Source: Salinispora mooreana
GTDB lineage: Bacteria > Actinomycetota > Actinomycetes > Mycobacteriales > Micromonosporaceae
DNA length: 64,000 nt
Reading direction: 5' to 3'
NCBI RefSeq assembly: GCF_000379065.1
Contig: NZ_KB900614.1
Coordinates: 66,265-130,264, forward strand
A model generated the notes under the pieces. The model saw nothing but the letters and a program-made list of their open reading frames with translations. It was not told the DNA's origin and made no database searches. Made by a program: the position numbers and the translations under genes. Shown here piece after piece: positions 50,034 to 59,247 of the stretch. How positions within the stretch are numbered: position 1 is the stretch's first letter; each line of letters starts with the position of its first letter.

Positions 50034-50843
50034 TCAGAGCGGGTCGTCCCGGCCGAGTTCCCAGCACGCCACGGCGGTCGCGGCGGCCACGTTGAGGGAG
50101 TCGACACCACGGCGCATCGGGATCACCACCCGGACGTCGCTGGCCTCCATCGCCTCCCGGGTCAGGCCCGAGCCCTCCGCTCCGAGCAGCAGCGCCGCCC
50201 GGGCCCGCTGGCCCGGTGCGAGGCGCTGGATCGGCACCGCGTCGGGGGCAGGGGTCAGGGCCAGCACGGAGAAGCCGGCGGCGCGGACCTCGGCGAGCGC
50301 GTCGGGCCAGGGGCCGAGCGACGCGTAGGGCACGGCGAACACCTCCCCCATGCTGACCCGGACGCTGCGGCGGTAGAGGGGGTCGGCGCAGGTCGGGGAG
50401 AGCAGCACCGCGTCCACGCCGAGCCCGGCGACGGCTCGAAAGATCGACCCGAGGTTGGTGTGGTTGTTCACGTCTTCGAGGATCACCACCCGGCGGGCGG
50501 TGGCGAGCACGTCGGCCGCCGTCGGCTGCGGCCGGCGACGGAACGACGCCAGGACCCCCCGGTGTACGTGGAAGCCGGTCACCTGGCGCAGCACGTCCGG
50601 GGTGGCGGCGTAGACCGGGGCGTCCCCGTTGTCCAGGTCGGCGATCTGCGCCACCCGCTTGGCGTCCACCAGGTAGGACCGCGCCGGGTAGCCGGCGCGC
50701 AGCGCGCGCCGCAGCACCAGCTCGCCCTCGGCGATGAAGAGGCCGTGCGGTGGCTCCCAACGGGTCCGCAGCTCTACGTCGGTCAGGGCGCGGTAGTCGG
50801 CGATCCGGTCGTCGTCGGGGTCGGTGATCTGGTGGACGGGCAC
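50034..50843 (-). CDS. TrmH/SpoU-family RNA methyltransferase
   Basis: A 269-residue SAM-dependent 2'-O-methyltransferase acting on rRNA or tRNA, with the SPOUT knot. An N-terminal RNA-binding part (FIAEGELVLRRALRAGY) precedes motif 1 VNNHTNLGSIFR at about 150-161, motif 2 LLLGAEGSGLTREAM, and motif 3 IPMRRGVDSLNVAAATAVACWE, which form the SAM pocket. The GTG start at 50843 opens MPVHQITDPDDDRI. The specific RNA site cannot be read from the sequence. Confidence 0.92.
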   Translation of the reverse strand: MPVHQITDPDDDRIADYRALTDVELRTRWEPPHGLFIAEGELVLRRALRAGYPARSYLVDAKRVAQIADLDNGDAPVYAATPDVLRQVTGFHVHRGVLASFRRRPQPTAADVLATARRVVILEDVNNHTNLGSIFRAVAGLGVDAVLLSPTCADPLYRRSVRVSMGEVFAVPYASLGPWPDALAEVRAAGFSVLALTPAPDAVPIQRLAPGQRARAALLLGAEGSGLTREAMEASDVRVVIPMRRGVDSLNVAAATAVACWELGRDDPL

Positions 50844-50920
50844 CGGACGATTCTGCCGGACGCCGCTGACGGCGCCCCGTCCACCCGCTTGACACCGCCC
50901 CTAATGTCGCAAGCCTTTTG

Positions 50921-50962
50921 GGGACATTCTTCGCATTCATGTCTATTTAGGGACAGACTTCG
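50921..50962. repeat. Direct repeat in beta-helix gene promoter
   Basis: GGGACATTCTTCG (50921-50933) and GGGACAGACTTCG (50950-50962) form a direct repeat with two mismatches, 29 bp apart. It lies in an AT-richer patch about 110-150 bp upstream of the beta-helix protein start, and may be a regulator site. Confidence 0.5.
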
Positions 50963-51067
50963 GCTTGGCTCAAGGGTGCTACCGCCTGTCTGGTAGCCGA
51001 GGACCACCACCCGTACCGCCCCGGATGTTGGTTGCTCGTCCGTGACGGGGAAGGACACCGAAGCCGC

Positions 51068-52582
51068 ATGAACCATCAGCACCACGAACACGAACCGGGC
51101 CGTCCCGGTGGACGCCGGACGAGGACCCGATGGTGGGCCGCCGGGCTAGCCGGTGTGACCGGCCTGGCCCTCACCACCGTCGGCGTTGCCGCCACCCCCG
51201 CCGCCGATTCCGTCGGACGACTACTCGCCAGCTCCGATGACCGGCCCGGGCAACCCGACCGAGCCGCCACCGGCAGCCAGCACGACAACAGCAAGGACCA
51301 CAAGGGCAAGGACACGGGCCCCGGCGCAGGCACAGGCATGGGCCCCGGCGCAGGCACAGGCATGGGCCCCGGCCCAGGCACCGGCATGGGCCCCGGCAAG
51401 GGCCAGGACACAGCCAAGGGCAAGGGCACAGCCAAGGGCAAGGACACCGGAAAGAAGGAGGGAGACAAGGGCACGCCGGTCCCGTGTGACGCCGACGCGC
51501 TGATCGCGGCGATCACCCTCGCCAACGCCCGCGGCGGCGCCACCCTCGACCTCGCTAAAGACTGCACCTACCTGCTCACCGCCGACATCGACGGCGCCGG
51601 ACTCCCCGCCATCACCACCCCGATCACCCTCAACGGCAGCAAACACACCACCATCGAACGCGCCGCCGCCGCCGACGAATTCAGAATCCTCACCGTCGAC
51701 ACCGGCGGCGACCTCACCCTCAACAAACTCACCATCACCGGCGGACAGACCAGCGAGGATGGCGGAGGAATATTCGTCGACGCCGGCGGAGCACTCACCA
51801 CCAATCACACCACCATCACCCGCAACATTGCCAGCATTTTTGGTGGCGGCATCGCCAACAACGGCACCACCCGCATGAAAAACTCCACCGCCAGTCACAA
51901 CCGCGCCGGCGTCATCGGCGGAGGTGTCGAAAATTCCGGCGCACTCGAAATCAGCAAGTCCTACGTAACCGCCAACACCGCCACCTCTGGCGGAGCTGGA
52001 GTCCTCAGTGTTGGCACAGTCCAGATCGACCACAGCACTATTACCGACAATACTGCTCAGGTCGGCAGCGGCGGCGGCCTCGCTATCTCGGGAGTCGGCA
52101 TTGTGAAAGACACCGATATCACCAACAACACCGCCGTAAATGGTGGTGGCGCAGTCGTGAACGTTGCTGGCACGCAACTCATCCTCAAATCTGTCAACCT
52201 CGTTGGAAATACCGCCACAACAGGCCGCGGTGGCGGCATCGCGGGGAACTCAACCAACTCAATCGTTGTGGTCGAGGACAGCCTGATCAAAAACAATACC
52301 GCTCCCCTCGACGGCGGCGGCATCAGTACCGTCAATGAGCTGGTGTTGCGGCACACGAAGGTGATCGGCAACCAGGCCGGCGGTCTGGGTGGCGGTATCT
52401 TCAACACCGCCTTCGGCGCAGCCCGTCTCTTCGACACGAAGGTGGTCGAGAACATCGCTCTGACCGACGGTGGGGGCATCTACAACGACGGTGGCACGGT
52501 CGAGCTGAACACGGCCACCGGCACCGTGGTGATCAAGAACCGGCCGAACAACTGTGTCGACGTTCCCGGCTGCGCCGGATAG
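51068..52582 (+). CDS. Secreted beta-helix protein with Gly/Lys linker
   Basis: A 504-residue exported protein with a basic start (HHEHEPGRPGGRRTRTR), a signal/anchor helix (AAGLAGVTGLALTTVGVAAT), then a low-complexity Gly-Pro-Met and Lys-rich linker (about 80-140). A right-handed parallel beta-helix of about 340 residues follows, made of repeats such as GGGIFVDAGGALTTNHTTIT and GGGIANNGTTRM. The GGGI...N pattern resembles polymorphic outer-membrane and pectin-lyase-like repeats. It ends in a Cys pair (NNCVDVPGC). A surface adhesion or polysaccharide-binding role is likely; no catalytic residues are evident. Confidence 0.85.
   Translation: MNHQHHEHEPGRPGGRRTRTRWWAAGLAGVTGLALTTVGVAATPAADSVGRLLASSDDRPGQPDRAATGSQHDNSKDHKGKDTGPGAGTGMGPGAGTGMGPGPGTGMGPGKGQDTAKGKGTAKGKDTGKKEGDKGTPVPCDADALIAAITLANARGGATLDLAKDCTYLLTADIDGAGLPAITTPITLNGSKHTTIERAAAADEFRILTVDTGGDLTLNKLTITGGQTSEDGGGIFVDAGGALTTNHTTITRNIASIFGGGIANNGTTRMKNSTASHNRAGVIGGGVENSGALEISKSYVTANTATSGGAGVLSVGTVQIDHSTITDNTAQVGSGGGLAISGVGIVKDTDITNNTAVNGGGAVVNVAGTQLILKSVNLVGNTATTGRGGGIAGNSTNSIVVVEDSLIKNNTAPLDGGGISTVNELVLRHTKVIGNQAGGLGGGIFNTAFGAARLFDTKVVENIALTDGGGIYNDGGTVELNTATGTVVIKNRPNNCVDVPGCAG
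51316..51387 (+). repeat. Three tandem 24-bp units in the linker
   Basis: Three consecutive 24-bp units begin GGGCCCCGG and end GGCAT; the first two are identical and the third has three changes. Each encodes Gly-Pro-Gly-(Ala/Pro)-Gly-Thr-Gly-Met in the linker of the beta-helix protein. Unit number may vary between strains. Confidence 0.88.
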
Positions 52583-52601
52583 CCATCCGCGCTGCCAACA
52601 C

Positions 52602-52631
52602 GACGCGCCCGCCCCGAGGGGCGGGCGCGTC
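52602..52631. terminator. Strong hairpin terminator
   Basis: A 14-bp inverted repeat (GACGCGCCCGCCCC with GGGGCGGGCGCGTC) with a minimal centre lies 19 bp after the beta-helix gene and 13 bp from the stop of the convergent DUF397 gene. Confidence 0.9.
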
Positions 52632-52644
52632 GGCGTAGGGTCGG

Positions 52645-52836
52645 TCAGTTGCCGTCGGGGAGTTGGGTGACGAAGGCCCGCCATGCCGCCGGGCCGAAGA
52701 CCAGCGCCGGCCCGGCCGGGTCCTTGGAGTCCCGGACGCCGACGACGCCGGGGAGATTGTCGGCGACCTCAACGCATGCCCCGCCGTTGTTGCCGCTCTT
52801 GCTGCTTTTGCGCCATCGCGCACCGGTCATGTCCAT
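52645..52836 (-). CDS. DUF397 protein
   Basis: A 63-residue DUF397 protein: GARWRKSSKSGNNGGACVEVADN, VGVRDSKDPAGPALVFGPAAWRAFV. These small proteins almost always accompany an HTH/DUF5753 regulator in actinobacteria and behave like the partner in toxin-antitoxin-like pairs (WhiJ-type). It starts inside the end of the upstream regulator gene (10-bp overlap), so translation is coupled. Confidence 0.92.
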   Translation of the reverse strand: MDMTGARWRKSSKSGNNGGACVEVADNLPGVVGVRDSKDPAGPALVFGPAAWRAFVTQLPDGN

Positions 52837-53594
52837 GATCCCGCCGCTTCTCTGATCAGCTCCAAGGAGGAAGCTCGGGGGAGGGATTCGCCCCTGATGC
52901 GCTCCCACCTTCGGCTCAGGGTAGCAACGTCGGCGGCCTGTCGGAGGATCTGCGCGGGCGCCTGACTGTCGACGTGGGCGACGTGCTCGACCTCGGGCAG
53001 TTCGGCGAGGATGAAGCCGCCGCCGAGCCCCGGATACATCCCGATGTCCTTGGGCACCAGGTGGACCTGCACCGTGTCGTCGGTGGCGCGCTCGGCGAGA
53101 AACTCAAGCTGTTCGCGCATCAGCCGGCGGTCGCCGTAGGCCGACTGGTAGAGCACTCCCTCGAAGATGACGGCGGTCAGCAGCGGGGGACGTTCCGTGC
53201 GGAAGATGGCCTGTCGATTGATCCGGGAGGCGACGAGCTCGTCGACCTCGCCCGGGGTCAACGCCTCGCCGGCGAGGGTCGCGCGGGCGTAGTCCTCGGT
53301 CTGGAGCAGGCCGGGTATCCAGGTGTGCTCGAACCAGCGCAGGGCGACCGCCTCATGCTCAATGTCGACCCATGGGCGAAACCACACCGGCTCGCGACGT
53401 TTGACGACATCCGGCCAAAGCTCCTCGACCTCCCGACCGAGGATGGTGGCCACCTGCAGGCGGCGACGGGGCCGCGGAATCCGTCCCGGCGTAATCCAAC
53501 GCGCCGCAGTTTTCGGGTCGACGCCGGTCTGGGCAGCCAGGCTCTCCGCGGTCTCCCCCGCCTCCACCATGGCCCGCTGCAGTGCATAGTTCAT
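52827..53594 (-). CDS. HTH regulator with DUF5753 domain
   Basis: A 255-residue XRE-type protein. A short N-terminal HTH (about 1-60: LQRAMVEAGETAESLAAQTGVDPKTAARWI) is followed by the DUF5753 domain (about 80-250), with the signature WFEHTWIPGLLQTEDYARA, then FRTERPPLLTAVIFEGVLYQ and QVHLVPKDIGMYPGL. GGAGGCAGG precedes the ATG at 53594. It forms a coupled pair with the DUF397 gene; related pairs act in developmental control or as toxin-antitoxin-like modules. Confidence 0.92.
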   Translation of the reverse strand: MNYALQRAMVEAGETAESLAAQTGVDPKTAARWITPGRIPRPRRRLQVATILGREVEELWPDVVKRREPVWFRPWVDIEHEAVALRWFEHTWIPGLLQTEDYARATLAGEALTPGEVDELVASRINRQAIFRTERPPLLTAVIFEGVLYQSAYGDRRLMREQLEFLAERATDDTVQVHLVPKDIGMYPGLGGGFILAELPEVEHVAHVDSQAPAQILRQAADVATLSRRWERIRGESLPRASSLELIREAAGSWT

Positions 53595-53818
53595 CCTGCC
53601 TCCATTCAAGGATGTTCTCGGACGTCCCAACAACGTGCACAAATGCTGTGTACTCATCCCGTGGCGTGTTGACAGAGTGTGCGTCATGGAGGCGCGTGGG
53701 GGGAAGACCCAAATTTCGGCGAAGGCACGGACGGGGCATCCGTACCCGGAATGGGTGTGGACAGTTCGATCTAGAATGCGAGGGCGAGGATGAACGATGA
53801 GACCAGAACCTCGGCTGG

Positions 53819-54360
53819 TCAGCCGTTTCTACCGAGCGCTGCGCGTAGCTGGCGGAGCCAATCCGCGCCGAGCTGACGCCCATTGGGAAGTCGATCCGCT
53901 CGATCCCACCGCCATGCTGTGATCATCGCCAGCACCAGGAACCGGCACTCGCGGAGTAAACCTTTGTCGACACCGGGATAGTGCTCGTCGACCTCTTCGG
54001 GCGCATGGGCCAGGTCGAATTCGACCGGCCCTCGGCAGCACGTCTCCAAGTCAATAAACAACACCCCACCCGGTGTCGTCAGCACGTTACCTGGGTGCGG
54101 TTCGCCGTGCAGTAATTGCTCGGCGCCGCCGTGCTCGCTAACGGCCCGGCTCAGGCCGCGTAACGCGTTGCCGAGAAGTTCCCGATCCGCGTCGGTGAGC
54201 ATCGGCGTACGGTGGCGCGAGCCAGGACATCGCAGGGCAACAGGCACAGCGTGAGCCTGTTCGAAGCCTGCAGGACGATCGCGTCGTCAACTCTCAAACC
54301 CAGTGTCGAGGCGATCGACTTGGCCACCGCCACCGCAGGTGGGACCGCTGACACCGACAT
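53819..54360 (-). pseudogene. Phosphotransferase with internal deletion
   Basis: Two pieces of one aminoglycoside-phosphotransferase-like gene lie in different frames. From 54360, MSVSAVPPAVAVAKSIASTL...LQASNRLTLCLLPCDVLARA matches the N-terminus. From about 54205, RTPMLTDADRELLGNALRGL, LLHGEPHPGNVL (Brenner-type loop), LFIDLETCCRGP and DLAHAPEEV match the C-terminal half. The middle of the kinase fold (about 130 residues) and the frame are lost at about 54205-54218. The product would be inactive. Confidence 0.82.
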
Positions 54361-54395
54361 CGTCGCGTAGCCCCTCCCTTGAGTACCGCCACCAC

Positions 54396-54680
54396 CTAGT
54401 CGGTGGTGGAGTCCCAGACCCGCTCGAACGCGTCGCGCGTGATCAGGTAGCGACTCCAGTCCTCGTCCACGTCATCGAGGCTCACCTGCCCCAGGCCACC
54501 ATGCTGGTCTTCCTCATGTCCGGGCCCGTAGCGGAGGACCGGACCGTGTTCATACGCCTCGATCTGCCGCACGGGCCAACCACCTTCGTCGACCTCGAAG
54601 TACCAGACCGAGGGACCCCAACCGTCGAATTCATCGCCTCGTGACTCGTTCCAGCGACCGCGGAGAAAGCGGCTCGCCAC
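54396..54680 (-). CDS. Small hypothetical protein (DUF6881-like)
   Basis: A 94-residue acidic protein with VWYFEVDEGGWPVRQIEAYEHGPVLRY in its centre and ITRDAFERVWD at the end, resembling DUF6881-type immunity-like small proteins. It starts at GTG with no clear ribosome site. It lies between the kinase pseudogene and the PBP gene. Function unknown. Confidence 0.6.
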   Translation of the reverse strand: MASRFLRGRWNESRGDEFDGWGPSVWYFEVDEGGWPVRQIEAYEHGPVLRYGPGHEEDQHGGLGQVSLDDVDEDWSRYLITRDAFERVWDSTTD

Positions 54681-54701
54681 AGCGGGAGGATACGTGGAGC
54701 C

Positions 54702-56903
54702 TCAGCCGCGGCCCTCAAACCACCGACGCAGGTCGGTGAAGGGACCCCGGTCGTTGCCGGGCTCCTGCTGCCCACGGTCCGGCTCGGGCCGTTCGGCGGG
54801 ACGGCGCGGATCACCGACCAGCTCCGAGCTTGGCGCGACAAACGCCTGCTCCGGCTGCCCCTGCACGGCGGTGGAGATCACCTCGGCGACCGCGTCGATC
54901 ACCTGCACCTGCACCGCACTGCCGACCGCGTCGGTGGTGTCGTCGGGGTTCGCGGCGATGCCGGCGACCGCGATCTGCGGGGTGAAGCCGACGAAGCTCT
55001 CCGTGACGTCCCTGTCCGAGGTGCCGGTTTTGCCGGCGACCGGCCGGCCATCCAGGATCCGGTCCACCGAGGTGGCGGTGCCGCCGTTGCACTGGTCAGT
55101 CGAGGACTGCTGGCCGACCGGACAGCGGGCGGCATCGGTGGCGGCCCGCGCCACCTCCGCGTCGAGCACCCGCTCGCAGGAGGGCCCGACCGGCACCACC
55201 GAGCCGTCCGGCGCGGTCACCGAGACCACCGGCAGCGGCTCGCAGTACGTCCCCTCGGCCGCGAGGGTGGCGTACGCGTTGGCCAGGTCCAGTGGGGTGG
55301 CGGCGGCCACACCGAGGGTGAACGAACCCCAGTTCTCGGCGTCGTTCTCGGCGAACGCCGCGTCCGCGTCGGACCGGAAGGTGATGCCGAGGCGCTGCGC
55401 CATCTCCACCACCTTCTCCGGGCCGATCTGCTCGGAGAGCCACACGAAGTAGGTGTTCACCGAACGGCCGAAGCCGTCCCACATCATCCGGTAGCCGTCC
55501 ATCCACTCCGGGTTGGCGTTGGCCGGGCACCAGCGTCCGTCGCAGCTCGCATCGCCCTCGGCCGCGTACCGGGTGGGCAGCTGGCTGGGCGCGTCGAAGC
55601 CGGTGGCGAGGGGCATCCCCGCTTCCAGGGCGGCGAGCATGGTGAACAGCTTGAAGGTCGAACCGGCCTGGTAACCGGCGACGCTGCCGCCGCCGGAGAT
55701 CAGCGGGTTCACCGTGTTCGGGTAGTTCGGCTGCCCGGCCGGGTTCGCCTCCAGGCTGTAGTGCCGGTTCACCGCCATCGCGAGCACCCGGCCGGTGCCC
55801 GGCTCCACCGCCGCGAGCGGCAGCGCCCGCTCGTTGTCGTACCCGTAGACGCCGGTGACCTGCTGCTGCGCCGTCGCCTGGAGCTCCGGGTCCAGCGAGG
55901 TGACCACGGTGTAGCCGCCCCGGCGCAGCGCCTGCTCCCGCTCCTCGACGGTCTCCCCGAAGGCGGGCTGGGTAAGCCACCACTGGCGGACGTAGTCGCA
56001 GAAGAAGCCCACGTCGTCCGGGCCACTGGCCGAGGCGGTGCAGCCGTTGGGCTGGGCGGTGGGGCGCAGCGTCAACGGCTCCACCTTCGCGGCGGCGGCC
56101 TCGGCAGCGGAGATCTCGCCGGTGGCGACCATCGCGTCGAGCACATACCCCCGCCGGACCAGCGCCGCCTCCTGGTCGCCGTCGATCGGGTTGTACGCCT
56201 CGGGTGACTGCAGCAGGCCAGCGAGCAGCGCCGACTCGCTGAGGGTCAGCTCCGCGGGGGTCTTGGCGAAGTACCGCTGGCTGGCCGCCGAGATGCCGTA
56301 CGCCCCGGAGCCGAAGTAGATGATGTTCAGGTAGCGGTTGAGGATCTCGTCCTTGCTGAGCTGCTGCTCAAGCGCGTTGGCGTACCGGATCTCCTGTAGT
56401 TTGCGCTCGGCGGTCTGCTCGGTGGCCGCGGCGCGCTCCTCGGCCGTCAGCCCGGGATCGGTCTTGAGCACGTTGCGGACGTACTGCATGGTCAAGGTCG
56501 AGCCGCCCTGCGGAGTCTCACCACCGCTCACGTTCGATACCAGGGCCCGGGCCATTCCGCGCAGGTCCACGCCACCGTGTTCGTAGAACCGGCGATCCTC
56601 GGCCGCCACGATCGCCGCCTGCATCGACGGTGCGATCTCGTCGAGCCCCACATCGGTACGGTCGACGTCGTAGAAGCTCGTGATCAACGTCGTGCCGTCG
56701 TTGGCATACAGGTAGGAGCGCTGCGGGGTGGCCGGGGTCCGCAGCGCGTCCGGCAGCGACGCGTAGCTCCCGAGCGCCGACCGGGCCGCGAACCCGAGCA
56801 GCAGGTTGCCCGGCAGCACGGCGACCGCCAGGACCAGACCAGCAAGCAGGCCGGCGAGCAGCACGGTGAACAGCCGAGACAGCGGCGTACGGGGCAGAGC
56901 CAT
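54702..56903 (-). CDS. Class A penicillin-binding protein
   Basis: A bifunctional peptidoglycan synthase of 733 residues. A short cytoplasmic start and one transmembrane helix (about 10-38) precede the GT51 transglycosylase domain with AAEDRRFYEHGGVD (catalytic Glu102) and GGSTLTMQYVRNVL. The transpeptidase domain carries the SxxK motif in AGSTFKLFTML, SVN in GRSVNTYF, and KTGT in AGKTGTSDRD. The C-terminal tail is Pro/Glu/Arg-rich. The ATG at 56903 is chosen; a GTG at 56969 would add 22 residues before the basic start. Confidence 0.93.
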   Translation of the reverse strand: MALPRTPLSRLFTVLLAGLLAGLVLAVAVLPGNLLLGFAARSALGSYASLPDALRTPATPQRSYLYANDGTTLITSFYDVDRTDVGLDEIAPSMQAAIVAAEDRRFYEHGGVDLRGMARALVSNVSGGETPQGGSTLTMQYVRNVLKTDPGLTAEERAAATEQTAERKLQEIRYANALEQQLSKDEILNRYLNIIYFGSGAYGISAASQRYFAKTPAELTLSESALLAGLLQSPEAYNPIDGDQEAALVRRGYVLDAMVATGEISAAEAAAAKVEPLTLRPTAQPNGCTASASGPDDVGFFCDYVRQWWLTQPAFGETVEEREQALRRGGYTVVTSLDPELQATAQQQVTGVYGYDNERALPLAAVEPGTGRVLAMAVNRHYSLEANPAGQPNYPNTVNPLISGGGSVAGYQAGSTFKLFTMLAALEAGMPLATGFDAPSQLPTRYAAEGDASCDGRWCPANANPEWMDGYRMMWDGFGRSVNTYFVWLSEQIGPEKVVEMAQRLGITFRSDADAAFAENDAENWGSFTLGVAAATPLDLANAYATLAAEGTYCEPLPVVSVTAPDGSVVPVGPSCERVLDAEVARAATDAARCPVGQQSSTDQCNGGTATSVDRILDGRPVAGKTGTSDRDVTESFVGFTPQIAVAGIAANPDDTTDAVGSAVQVQVIDAVAEVISTAVQGQPEQAFVAPSSELVGDPRRPAERPEPDRGQQEPGNDRGPFTDLRRWFEGRG

Positions 56904-57172
56904 GGCGTCCAGGATTGCCTGGAAATGCGCAGAACAGCCAGCCTGAACGACGACTGTCAGCCAATTCACCGGCTACTGCCAGCCGTTTCACGGCTTAACC
57001 GCCCCGGAGGCGCCTCGAGCGGACAAACCGCAAGGCGGGGTCATTACCCCCTTTTTACCAGGCTTTATCTGCTTGCTCCCGAATAGTCCGGTTATGCGAT
57101 TAAAGAAGCGAGGCGAACACACCCCGGGCTACAGCTATCGATTTGGGCTGATCCGGCCCAGGGCGAGACAGG

Positions 57173-57994
57173 TCAGCCCGCGGCCAACGGTCCGCCGGTA
57201 CCGGCCGGGCCACCGGCAGCCGGCGCCGCCGGCGCGGCCGTCGGGAGACTGGCATTGGTGGCGTCGCGAATGATGTCGCGTGGCAGCAGACGGCCGGAGC
57301 GGTAGCCGATGCCGATGCCGGCAATCAGCGCGAAGATCGCGCCGAAGGTCTGCAGCGAACCGATCAGCGAACCTGCCAGGCCGAGCAGCGGCGCCGCGAT
57401 CATCAACATCACGCCGTCGCCCATACTGAACATCCCGGAACGGGCGACCGCCCATCCGATGGCCAGCCAGCCCAGGCTGTAGCAGGCAGAGCCGACCAGC
57501 ACCAGGACCCGGGCGGTGGTACCGAATACCGGCGTCTGCGCGGCCAAGCCGGCGAACGGCAACATCAACATCAGGCCCGCGAGGCTGAACAACAGCCCGG
57601 TCACCGCAGCCCGTCGGCTCCGGGTCGCTGCCAGCAGACCAGCCAGCGCGAGCACCGCGACCAACCCCAGCCAGGTGGCCAGCAGCCAGCTCACCAGGTA
57701 GAGCGGGCGGCCGTCGCTCGGGTACGACGCGTTGCCGACACCCCGGTCGCTCGCCATCGAGACAATTCCGTAGAGGATCGCGTACGCGGGCAGCAGCCAC
57801 ACCGCCGCGCGGGCCAGCCGACGGATCGACCAGGCCCAGGTCGCGTCGGTAGCCGGCACGGCCGGTGGCGGGTCCCCGATGAACGGCAACACTCCGAACC
57901 CGCCACCGGCGCGGCGGGTTCCCAGTGGCGCGACCGGGTCGTGCGCCCCGACCTCCGACGCCGAGGAGTAGCGTTGCCTGTCCGCCTTCTTCAT
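57173..57994 (-). CDS. Integral membrane protein, unknown function
   Basis: A 273-residue protein with a polar N-terminus (about 1-55) and about six hydrophobic segments (57-80, 100-122, 130-150, 157-182, 190-215, 217-232), then a Pro/Ala/Gly tail. GAGGTGACGG precedes the ATG. I do not recognise the family. It lies 269 bp upstream of the PBP gene on the same strand, but the AT-rich patch between them suggests a separate PBP promoter. Confidence 0.75.
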   Translation of the reverse strand: MKKADRQRYSSASEVGAHDPVAPLGTRRAGGGFGVLPFIGDPPPAVPATDATWAWSIRRLARAAVWLLPAYAILYGIVSMASDRGVGNASYPSDGRPLYLVSWLLATWLGLVAVLALAGLLAATRSRRAAVTGLLFSLAGLMLMLPFAGLAAQTPVFGTTARVLVLVGSACYSLGWLAIGWAVARSGMFSMGDGVMLMIAAPLLGLAGSLIGSLQTFGAIFALIAGIGIGYRSGRLLPRDIIRDATNASLPTAAPAAPAAGGPAGTGGPLAAG

Positions 57995-58133
57995 CCGTCA
58001 CCTCGCTCCGCCCGAGCGGTGCGGGACGCGCCGGGGCGCCCCGAAACCTGGTCACCACCCGCCTTACGACCGATGGTGGCAGGCACCGGAGCGCCCCATG
58101 AGGTGTTCTCGCGTTATCGCGCGATGTCGACGG

Positions 58134-59243
58134 TCAGCCCCGCTCGCGCTGGTCGGTGGAGTCGTTCAGCACACTCTCCGCGGCGACCGGCTCGGGTGCG
58201 GGCAGCCCTTTCGGCTCCGCGCCTCCGGCGGCCTGCGCCTCGGCGACGCGTACCTCGTCGTGGACTTCCCGCGCGGCAGCCGCGGCGGCCTGTGCGGCCT
58301 CGTCGGCCTCCCGCTCGACCTGGCTGGCCCCGTCGGATGCCTCCGGTGACGGCGCGTCACCGGCCATCTGGCTCAGGCCTCCCAGCGCGCCGCCCATGCC
58401 CTCCAACGCCTTGGTCAGCTCGGCCGGGACGATCCAGACCTTGTTGGCGGAGCCGTTGGCGATCTGCGGCAGCGCCTGCAGGTACTGGTAGGCGAGCACC
58501 TTCTGGCTCGGGTTCGCCTGGTGGATGGCGTCGAAGACGGTACGGACCGCCTTCGCCTGCCCCTCGGCCTCCAGGATGCGGGCCTGCCGGTCACCGTCGG
58601 CGCGCAGCACCGCCGCCTGCTTCTCACCCTCGGCGGTGAGGATCTGCGACTCCTTGTGCCCCTCGGCGGTGAGGATCGCGGCCCGACGGTCCCGCTCGGC
58701 GCGCATCTGCTTCTCCATCGAGTCCCGAATGCTCGGCGGCGGCTCGATCGCCTTGATCTCCACCCGGGTCACCTTGATGCCCCAGCGGCCGGTGGTCTCG
58801 TCCAGCACGCCGGAGAGGTGCGCGTTGATCTCCTCCCGGCTGGTCAGCGCCCGCTCCAGATCGAGAGAGCCGATGACATTACGCAGTGTGGTCACCGTGA
58901 GCTGCTCGATGGCCTGCAGGAAGTTCGAGATCTCGTAGGTGGCGTGGAAGGAGTTCACCACCTTGAAATAGAGCACGGTGTCGATCGAGACGACCAGGTT
59001 GTCCGAGGTGATGACCGGCTGCGGTGGGAAGCTGACCACCTGCTCGCGCATGTCGACCTTGGTGCGTACCGCGTCGATGAAGGGCACCAGCATGTTCAGC
59101 CCCGGATTGAGGGTGCGCTGGTAACGGCCGAGCCGCTCCACCACGTCCTGGCGCTGCTGCGGCACGATCCGCACCGCCTGGGCCAGGGTCACCACGCCAA
59201 TGATCGCCAGAGCTATCAACAGGACCGGCAACAGGAAGTCCAT
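58134..59243 (-). CDS. SPFH/Band 7 membrane protein
   Basis: A 369-residue stomatin/prohibitin-type protein. An N-terminal membrane helix (LLPVLLIALAIIGVVTL) precedes the SPFH domain (about 30-200: RIVPQQRQDVVERLGRYQRTLNPGLNMLVPFID, DNLVVSIDTVLYFKV). A coiled-coil region follows with the repeated ILTAEG motif (RAAILTAEGHKESQILTAEGEKQAAVLRADGD). The Ala/Glu-rich tail is low complexity. It starts 4 bp after nfeD-like stop, the classic NfeD-stomatin operon for membrane microdomain organisation or proteolysis. Confidence 0.93.
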   Translation of the reverse strand: MDFLLPVLLIALAIIGVVTLAQAVRIVPQQRQDVVERLGRYQRTLNPGLNMLVPFIDAVRTKVDMREQVVSFPPQPVITSDNLVVSIDTVLYFKVVNSFHATYEISNFLQAIEQLTVTTLRNVIGSLDLERALTSREEINAHLSGVLDETTGRWGIKVTRVEIKAIEPPPSIRDSMEKQMRAERDRRAAILTAEGHKESQILTAEGEKQAAVLRADGDRQARILEAEGQAKAVRTVFDAIHQANPSQKVLAYQYLQALPQIANGSANKVWIVPAELTKALEGMGGALGGLSQMAGDAPSPEASDGASQVEREADEAAQAAAAAAREVHDEVRVAEAQAAGGAEPKGLPAPEPVAAESVLNDSTDQRERG

Positions 59244-59247
59244 CTAC

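Noticed and set aside
51316..51387. CRISPR-like repeat array
   Set aside because: Units are contiguous without spacers and in frame inside a coding region.
52645..53594. Novel toxin-antitoxin pair
   Set aside because: This is the very common actinobacterial DUF5753-HTH/DUF397 pair, so not new.
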